A DNA stretch of 25,226 nucleotides from a virus: IMG/VR virus record IMGVR_UViG_3300031841_001771, positions 1 through 25,226 of that record; one strand, 5' to 3'. Below the pieces are notes generated by a model. It ran no database searches, was not told the origin of the DNA, and was given only the letters and a program-made list of their open reading frames with translations. Position numbers and translations under genes: made by a program. Position 1 is the first letter of the stretch. Each line of letters begins with the position of its first letter. This document shows, in pieces, positions 20,942-25,226 of this stretch.

Positions 20942-21115
20942 ATGAGTTTAATAAATCAAATGAAAAAACAAAACAAAGAAGTAGTACCAGATGCATTAAC
21001 AAAATCTGATATTGAATTTTTATTGACAATGATAAAAGAAGCTTCTTTCAAAGGAGAGCAGTTAGAACAGATATATACAATTGTATACAAACTGCAACAA
21101 CAATATATAAAATAA
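20942..21115 (+). CDS. Small helical hypothetical protein, paralogue of next gene
   Basis: 57 aa. The ATG at 20942 (AATAAGGTTATG) is preferred over one at 20840, which would lie inside the preceding fibre gene and add out-of-context residues. The product MSLINQMKKQNKEVVPDALT... has one clear helical repeat, FLLTMIKEASFKGEQLEQIY (26-45), with the pattern L..IKEA.FKG..L...Y..V.KLQ. The gene following it has the same pattern. The two lie between fibre genes and are unlike them in composition. A small regulatory, chaperone-like or assembly protein is possible; no function can be assigned. Confidence 0.65.
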   Translation: MSLINQMKKQNKEVVPDALTKSDIEFLLTMIKEASFKGEQLEQIYTIVYKLQQQYIK

Positions 21116-21121
21116 TAAGTT

Positions 21122-21271
21122 ATGTACGACATTCCAGAACTACAATTAATACGACACGCACTAGACGTTATTACTATAAAAGGTTCAGATGCCAAATTAT
21201 TAGCATCACTTCAAACCAAAATTGAAGATGATATTAAATCGAAATCTAAACCAACTAAAAGTAAACGATAG
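21122..21271 (+). CDS. Small helical hypothetical protein, paralogue of preceding gene
   Basis: 49 aa, too short for usual ORF cut-offs. ATG six bases after the previous stop, in the context ATAAGTTATG, nearly the same as before the previous gene and the bS21 gene. MYDIPELQLIRHALDVITIKGSDAKLLASLQTKIEDDIK aligns without gaps to the previous protein over about 35 residues: matched hydrophobic positions, an identical KG at the centre and a Lys/Ile near the end. A basic tail (KSKSKPTKSKR) follows. The conserved layout and shared leader type support both as real genes derived by duplication. Confidence 0.6.
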   Translation: MYDIPELQLIRHALDVITIKGSDAKLLASLQTKIEDDIKSKSKPTKSKR

Positions 21272-21285
21272 ATATTTATATTAAA
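21272..21285 (+). promoter_or_regulatory. Late-promoter-like motif before 363-aa fibre gene
   Basis: ATATTTATATTAAA directly after the small-gene stop and 80 bases before the next ATG, the longest leader of the set. The leader contains a GCATATGC palindrome but no gene. Confidence 0.5.
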
Positions 21286-21365
21286 CATCATTGTTGGCCG
21301 AAAGGAAGTAGGCATATGCACGGCATAAGTGTATGTATCTAACCGCAATGTGATAAAGGAATAAT

Positions 21366-22457
21366 ATGCCAAACTGGAAAAAGGTCATTGTATCCGGATC
21401 GGATGCAGCATTAAATTCGTTATTAGTTACTGGGGGCATTACTGGCTCTACGGCTATATTTGAAGGTAATACAACAACAGAGCTCGTACGAATAACCCAG
21501 TTAGGCACGGGAGACGCATTACGCGTAGAAGATACAACCAACCCAGATGCAACACCAACTGTGATTACAAAAGATGGTGATATGTTTATAGGGTCAGGAT
21601 CTGCACCACAATCGGGTGGAGGTAATTCTCCAAAACTATACATAAAAAACGGAAGTAGTGGATACACCGGCAACTTAGCTATTGATACAGCAATGTTGTT
21701 TGAGGGTAATGGAGCTACTTACTTTGCGACCTTATCCCCTGATGCAAGTGTTAGTGGATTATATTTTGGAAGCCCCTCAGATATTTTTGGTGGATTTATA
21801 CGATGGGGATATGATTCTGGAGAATTAAGAGTTGGAGCAGCCTCACCAAACCATAAAGTTACATTCACTGTCGGTAATAAAAGCAAAACATCAATGCAGT
21901 TGATTCCCGTAGGAGGAACGGGAGTACCAACAGCTCGATTAAATGTAACTGGAAGTATTGTAGTTTCTGGATCTACTCCATTAACAGCAATAGGCGTCTC
22001 AGATGGAATTGGTACTAACACAGTTGCAACATACAATACAAGTTCGGGTGTTTTTACTTATTCAAATTCTCCGGTTGTAGATACCCTCACAACCAACAAC
22101 AACGTAAACGTAGGTGGTGATCTAATAGTCACCGGATCTTTTGTGTCTAGTGGTAGCATAACAACCAAGACATACCGATTAACTCAAGCAACATATACAG
22201 CTTCATTAAACGATTATCGTATAGGGGTTCGATACACACAAACTGGTTCTGTATCAATACAACTACCCTTGATCACAGACGCAGGAGAGATAGAGTATAA
22301 ATTTAAAGATGAAGAGGGTAACTCAAAAAAGAATAACATTACAATTATAGCATCAGGAAGCGATTTAATAGATGGCGATGTAAATGCGATAATGAACAGA
22401 AATTATATGGCAATAGGATTATATAACGATGGCGTATCGAATTGGTTCATTGAGTAA
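21366..22457 (+). CDS. Tail-fibre-type structural protein
   Basis: 363 aa with ATAAAGGAAT binding site. It shares the MxxWKKVxVSGS start with the 311-aa fibre. The middle has LYIKNGSSGYTGNLAIDTAML, IFGGFIRWGYDSGELRVGAA and RLNVTGSIVVSGSTPL, all beta-rich. The C-terminal 100 residues include KTYRLTQATYTASLNDYRIG, TGSVSIQLPLITDAGEIEYKF and NNITIIASGSDLIDGDVNAI, ending in LYNDGVSNWFIE. This end block occurs at the tip of many marine phage fibres, usually as a trimerising or receptor-binding domain. It probably forms its own fibre or extends one of the collagen-bearing fibres. Confidence 0.85.
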   Translation: MPNWKKVIVSGSDAALNSLLVTGGITGSTAIFEGNTTTELVRITQLGTGDALRVEDTTNPDATPTVITKDGDMFIGSGSAPQSGGGNSPKLYIKNGSSGYTGNLAIDTAMLFEGNGATYFATLSPDASVSGLYFGSPSDIFGGFIRWGYDSGELRVGAASPNHKVTFTVGNKSKTSMQLIPVGGTGVPTARLNVTGSIVVSGSTPLTAIGVSDGIGTNTVATYNTSSGVFTYSNSPVVDTLTTNNNVNVGGDLIVTGSFVSSGSITTKTYRLTQATYTASLNDYRIGVRYTQTGSVSIQLPLITDAGEIEYKFKDEEGNSKKNNITIIASGSDLIDGDVNAIMNRNYMAIGLYNDGVSNWFIE

Positions 22458-22471
22458 TATTTATTAATAAA
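22457..22471 (+). promoter_or_regulatory. Late-promoter-like motif before 112-aa gene
   Basis: ATATTTATTAATAAA overlaps the last base of the fibre gene stop and ends eight bases before the next ATG. Same variant as the one before portal. Confidence 0.42.
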
Positions 22472-22479
22472 GAAAGCAA

Positions 22480-22818
22480 ATGGCATACATACCAGAATTA
22501 ACAGCGTTAGAAGAAGCATTAGCATCATCATATGATTTGAGCAATGGTGATACTACGTTTACATCATCTGACATTGGAGATTACACCAAAGTTAATTTAC
22601 AATTTAGTTATAGCAGTGTACAAGGAGAAAATGTATTTGTTATCGAACAAAGTGTAGACAATACTAATTGGGTAGAAATAAGTGAAACTTATGATTTAGT
22701 TAATGGCTCTGGAACTTTTATAATAGACAAATCAGAATTTACTGCAAAATATATGCGAGTGAATTTGTCTACAGCAACTGCAGGAACGTTGACTATAACA
22801 TTATTAGCAAAGAGATAG
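22480..22818 (+). CDS. Small beta-sandwich virion-type protein
   Basis: 112 aa. Residues 1-20 are helical (MAYIPELTALEEALASSYDL). The rest is a regular beta pattern (TKVNLQFSYSSVQGENVFVIEQSVDNTNWVEI, then FTAKYMRVNLSTATAGTLTITLLAKR) reminiscent of jelly-roll domains that bind carbohydrate or decorate fibres. The phrase QSxDNTNWxEI is common in phage structural proteins of this type. Four bases separate it from the next gene. Likely part of the fibre or adhesin apparatus; the assignment is by fold-like pattern only. Confidence 0.75.
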   Translation: MAYIPELTALEEALASSYDLSNGDTTFTSSDIGDYTKVNLQFSYSSVQGENVFVIEQSVDNTNWVEISETYDLVNGSGTFIIDKSEFTAKYMRVNLSTATAGTLTITLLAKR

Positions 22819-22821
22819 ATT

Positions 22822-23049
22822 ATGGCACATACAACTTTAAAAAATGGTTCGGTTATTTCATTAGATTCATTAGATAATAGATTAATCGAATTAAATAAAA
22901 CCTTACTAACCCAAGTGACTAGAATGGACGATCAAATTAGTCATCAAGAGCAAATAGTAGGACAATTAAAAGTAGCAAACATATACAAATCATACGAAAC
23001 TGACATTGTAATCGATGAAAAGATTTTTGACACAGAAGAAGATAATTAA
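22822..23049 (+). CDS. Small coiled-coil hypothetical protein
   Basis: 75 aa. Heptad-like hydrophobics through SLDSLDNRLIELNKTLLTQV and the following TRMDDQISHQEQIVGQLKVA (about 14-53) predict a coiled coil, flanked by a short beta-like start and an acidic tail (VIDEKIFDTEEDN). A short coiled coil between two adhesin-type genes suggests a trimerising connector or chaperone for fibre assembly, by position only. The acidic tail ends just before the late-type motif at 23058. Confidence 0.7.
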   Translation: MAHTTLKNGSVISLDSLDNRLIELNKTLLTQVTRMDDQISHQEQIVGQLKVANIYKSYETDIVIDEKIFDTEEDN

Positions 23050-23057
23050 AAAACAAT

Positions 23058-23070
23058 ATATTTATATAAA
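23058..23070 (+). promoter_or_regulatory. Late-promoter-like motif before the adhesin paralogues
   Basis: ATATTTATATAAA, 11 bases before the ATG, with AAAAGGCAT as ribosome binding site. It probably serves the three following genes as one unit. Confidence 0.5.
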
Positions 23071-23081
23071 AGGCATATAAT

Positions 23082-23678
23082 ATGGCAACAATAATACAAG
23101 ATGGTACCGGTACCGGTGATAGATTAAGAATCACCCCCTTTAATAGAATGTTAGCTCAATCTGTGGTTATTACAGAAGAGGATGATGCTATCTCTCGCGG
23201 TGATGGTTATCAGATAGCATCTGGATTACTAACATTTACAGCTCCTTCAGCATCAGCTGTACTTTACACAAAAAATGAAGACGATAGAGATTTTGTACTA
23301 GATAGAGCAGTATTAATTTTAGGTTCAGCAGTAGGTGCTGGAACAACAGATGATTGGACGTTTCAAGTATTAAGAAATCCGACATCTGGATCAATTATAG
23401 ATAATGCAGTAGCTGCTGGTATATCTAATTCGAATCATGGTTCTGCAAACATACCAACTGGTCTTAATTACAAAGGAGTTCAAGAAGATACATTTGTAGA
23501 TGGCGCCGGAGCTCCTCAACCAATTAAACAATCAATTGACCGAATTATATTACCATTAGGAAGAAGATTACCTAAAGGTACAAGTATAGGATTCAAACTA
23601 ACACCGCCGGATAGGACAACGTCAGCTACAGCAATAGTAGTTACACATTGGTGGTATGATGAAGATACAAAAGGTTAA
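23082..23678 (+). CDS. Adhesin/receptor-type virion protein, paralogue of next gene
   Basis: 198 aa. It opens with QDGTGTGDRLRITPFNRMLAQ, matching KDGTGTGNVARVDSENKLAV in the next gene. A second shared block is AVLYTKNEDDRDFVLDRAVLILG against ALLYIKNNEDRPLIVAAWFIG. A third is LPLGRRLPKGTSIGFKLTPP against LVLPKGSSLVATYDPN near the C-terminus. The DGTGTGxxxRVDxxNxL start is widely seen in phage fibre or baseplate proteins. All-beta composition and location after fibre genes favour a surface protein. Receptor specificity unknown. Confidence 0.8.
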   Translation: MATIIQDGTGTGDRLRITPFNRMLAQSVVITEEDDAISRGDGYQIASGLLTFTAPSASAVLYTKNEDDRDFVLDRAVLILGSAVGAGTTDDWTFQVLRNPTSGSIIDNAVAAGISNSNHGSANIPTGLNYKGVQEDTFVDGAGAPQPIKQSIDRIILPLGRRLPKGTSIGFKLTPPDRTTSATAIVVTHWWYDEDTKG

Positions 23679-23698
23679 CAAAATAAAAGAGTAATAAA

Positions 23699-24292
23699 AT
23701 GGGATTCGAAATAAAAGACGGTACAGGAACTGGAAATGTAGCAAGAGTTGATAGTGAGAACAAACTCGCGGTAAGAGCAGTACAAGAAACAGAATTTGAA
23801 AAAGCTGTATTAGGCGGTAGAGCCTTTAATATTAATACTGAATTTTTAACTATCACATCAGATACAGAACATGCTTTATTGTATATTAAAAACAATGAAG
23901 ATCGGCCACTTATTGTTGCGGCGTGGTTTATAGGAACTGATGCTGGTACTAATGGAGCTAATCTTGGATTAGTAAGAACATACTTTAATCCAACCGGAGG
24001 AACAATTATAAGTGGTGGTACAGACGGAACCGCGGTGAATAGAAATGGAGGTAACTCAAGAACATTAGATGCAGATATAAAAGTAGGAGGTCAAGGGTTT
24101 ACGTTTACTGGACAAGACACTCCTGCAGTACTTTATCAAACACAAACAGTATCATCTAGAGTATTTGGTAATGTGTTTTTAGTATTGCCTAAAGGTTCTT
24201 CATTAGTTGCAACTTATGATCCAAATGGAGCAGAAACAATTAATATCTATACTGGATTCCAAGTTTATGTTGAATCTGAATTCCAAGAGTAA
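23699..24292 (+). CDS. Adhesin/receptor-type virion protein, paralogue of preceding gene
   Basis: 197 aa, weak ribosome binding site (AAAGAGTAAT). It shares the three blocks described for the previous gene but has diverged strongly between them. The middle holds TYFNPTGGTIISGGTDGTAV and RNGGNSRTLDADIKVGGQGF (about 100-139), typical of flexible loops in receptor-binding heads. It ends FQVYVESEFQE. Tandem copies of a tip protein with similar ends and different middles suggest duplication followed by diversification of receptor contact. Confidence 0.8.
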   Translation: MGFEIKDGTGTGNVARVDSENKLAVRAVQETEFEKAVLGGRAFNINTEFLTITSDTEHALLYIKNNEDRPLIVAAWFIGTDAGTNGANLGLVRTYFNPTGGTIISGGTDGTAVNRNGGNSRTLDADIKVGGQGFTFTGQDTPAVLYQTQTVSSRVFGNVFLVLPKGSSLVATYDPNGAETINIYTGFQVYVESEFQE

Positions 24293-24295
24293 TAG

Positions 24296-24982
24296 ATGGC
24301 AGTACGTAGTAAAATAGTTTTTGGTGATAATGAAGCCATTGTCGATGATGGTGGTTTTTTAAGGGTTTCTGTATCTGGACTCCCTCTTAATACTACTGGA
24401 AATAAACAAATCATATATCGAAGATTTCTCACACTAAACAATGATGGAACTACAACCGAAATGACTGTTGATGGTTCTGTTACTTCCCAATTATTTTCAG
24501 TTAATGCTGAACAAAATAAAGATATATTCATTACTTCTTTATCAATTATTATCATAGGAACTGGAATTGCATTAGGAAATGATTTTGCAGGTAGTGGAGC
24601 ATCTTTAACTAATGGATGTCGTTTATTCTATAAAGATAATGTAAATGGTGAAGTAAACATAGGCACCCAACTTCAAAACAACTTTGATTTTATTAGATTA
24701 TGTCAAGGTAATCCTCCGTTTGCAGATCCAACTGCTGGAGCATTTATAGCACCTTCAATTGCAGGAAGTAGTGCAAAAGGTGGATCAGTTGCCGATGGTA
24801 TTATTCCTGTGTTAGATGTTAAGAGTGTATTTGGGTTAGCTTTTGGTATAAGATTAAATGCAGATACTAAAGATGAATTAGTTTTAGAAGTGAATGATAA
24901 TTTAAGTACTGGATTAGGTGCAAATGCCTCATTCAACATAATAGCATACGGATTTGAAATTGATCGTAATCAAGAAGGTTAA
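24296..24982 (+). CDS. Probable adhesin/virion protein of unknown family
   Basis: 228 aa, starting three bases after the previous stop. Short N-terminal block (VFGDNEAIVDDGGFLRVSVSG) recalls the xxDxxNxLxVxV start of the two preceding proteins. The rest is beta-rich with a notably hydrophobic strand (IFITSLSIIIIGTGIALG, about 76-93) that is probably buried rather than a membrane helix given its Gly/Thr content. It contains two cysteines (NGCRLFY and IRLCQGN), rare in the fibre proteins here. It ends NIIAYGFEIDRNQEG. By position the third member of the tip-protein run; no enzyme motif. Confidence 0.72.
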   Translation: MAVRSKIVFGDNEAIVDDGGFLRVSVSGLPLNTTGNKQIIYRRFLTLNNDGTTTEMTVDGSVTSQLFSVNAEQNKDIFITSLSIIIIGTGIALGNDFAGSGASLTNGCRLFYKDNVNGEVNIGTQLQNNFDFIRLCQGNPPFADPTAGAFIAPSIAGSSAKGGSVADGIIPVLDVKSVFGLAFGIRLNADTKDELVLEVNDNLSTGLGANASFNIIAYGFEIDRNQEG

Positions 24983-25226
24983 TGTATTTTCCACCAACTA
25001 AAATATATGTAAAGCCTGTCGAAGGCAAAGGATTAGGCGTCTTTGCACGAGAAGCGATTGCAGAAGGCGAAACAATAGAGGTATGTCCTTTAATGTCGCT
25101 AGGCAAAACCCCGGGACACAAAAACCAAGATCCATTTTTTAATTATCGATTTGCATATCCAAGAGAAGGAAGACATAATGGAAATGAGGATATGGTAGTT
25201 GCTTGGGGATATGGCTCATTGTATAA
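24982..25226 (+). CDS. SET-domain protein, 3' end cut by window
   Basis: 81 codons visible from an ATG overlapping the previous stop (TAATG). The sequence KPVEGKGLGVFAREAIAEGE (11-30) then TIEVCP is the standard SET-domain opening: GxGLGVFA...I..GExIExxP. It continues through an FFNYRFAYP segment to AWGYGSLY at the window edge, where the NHS-type SAM/catalytic core would be expected next. SET domains methylate protein lysines; phage examples are known but their targets mostly are not. The remaining catalytic motifs (NHxxxxN and the C-terminal Tyr) are outside the window, so activity cannot be judged. It directly follows the fibre genes, where modification of a virion or host protein is conceivable. 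Confidence 0.85.
   Translation, partial: MYFPPTKIYVKPVEGKGLGVFAREAIAEGETIEVCPLMSLGKTPGHKNQDPFFNYRFAYPREGRHNGNEDMVVAWGYGSLY

Noticed and set aside
24565-24580. Hydrophobic stretch in the 228-aa adhesin-type protein as a membrane helix
   Set aside because: Short, Gly/Thr-containing and within a beta-rich protein, better explained as a buried strand.

Overview
The window is a contiguous stretch of a virulent T4-like (myovirus) phage genome. Every supportable gene is on the + strand and the genes are tightly packed. The diagnostic set is terminase large subunit (gp17), portal (gp20), prohead protease (gp21), scaffold/core (gp22) and major capsid protein (gp23), in T4 order, but with unfamiliar small genes between them and without the tail sheath and tube genes that sit between 17 and 20 in T4. 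This points to a distant 'far-T4' marine-type lineage. The DNA is visibly AT-rich. A Bacteroidetes (flavobacterial) host is inferred from four promoters of the form TTTG-N20-TATATTWA, from a signal peptide ending in FSQ, and from small coiled-coil membrane proteins of a type I associate with flavobacterial phages. The host assignment is an inference, not something the sequence proves.

Layout. (1) 1-4207: the end of a DUF6267-like gene carrying a KxDG ligase-like motif, four small unknown genes, some with virion-targeting-like peptides, then an overlapping pair of membrane coiled-coil genes that may be spanins. (2) 4250-12528: terminase, portal, several unknown capsid-associated candidates, protease, and three more unknowns. 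(3) 12534-13123: a promoter, a bS21-like ribosomal protein gene, a possible small membrane ORF, and a leader RNA that could hide the gp22 ribosome binding site. (4) 13124-15858: gp22, gp23 and a strong UUCG terminator. (5) 15882-17439: an accessory cassette between two terminators, with its own promoters. It holds a 62-aa protein, a MESH1/SpoT-like HD hydrolase, a 170-aa acidic protein and a structured RNA. (6) 17496-24982: tail-fibre and adhesin-type genes with collagen repeats, GSFTGSF motifs and tandem paralogues, interrupted by two paralogous mini-genes. (7) 24982-end: the start of a SET-domain protein, cut by the window.

How the parts fit together. Two regulatory classes are visible. Promoters with host-like -33/-7 boxes drive terminase, bS21 and the accessory cassette, and most of these genes lack a Shine-Dalgarno sequence. 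A recurrent ATATTTAT element lies just upstream of nine structural genes, most of which have AAAGGA-type ribosome binding sites, and is the best candidate for the late promoter. Several small proteins begin with a short amphipathic segment ending in (L/I)xE followed by A, G or similar. This resembles T4 capsid-targeting peptides cut by gp21, so part of the unknown gene set may encode internal capsid proteins. The most novel-looking elements are the structured RNA, the bS21 gene next to a gp22 leader with an anti-SD sequence, and the stand-alone alarmone-hydrolase-like enzyme.
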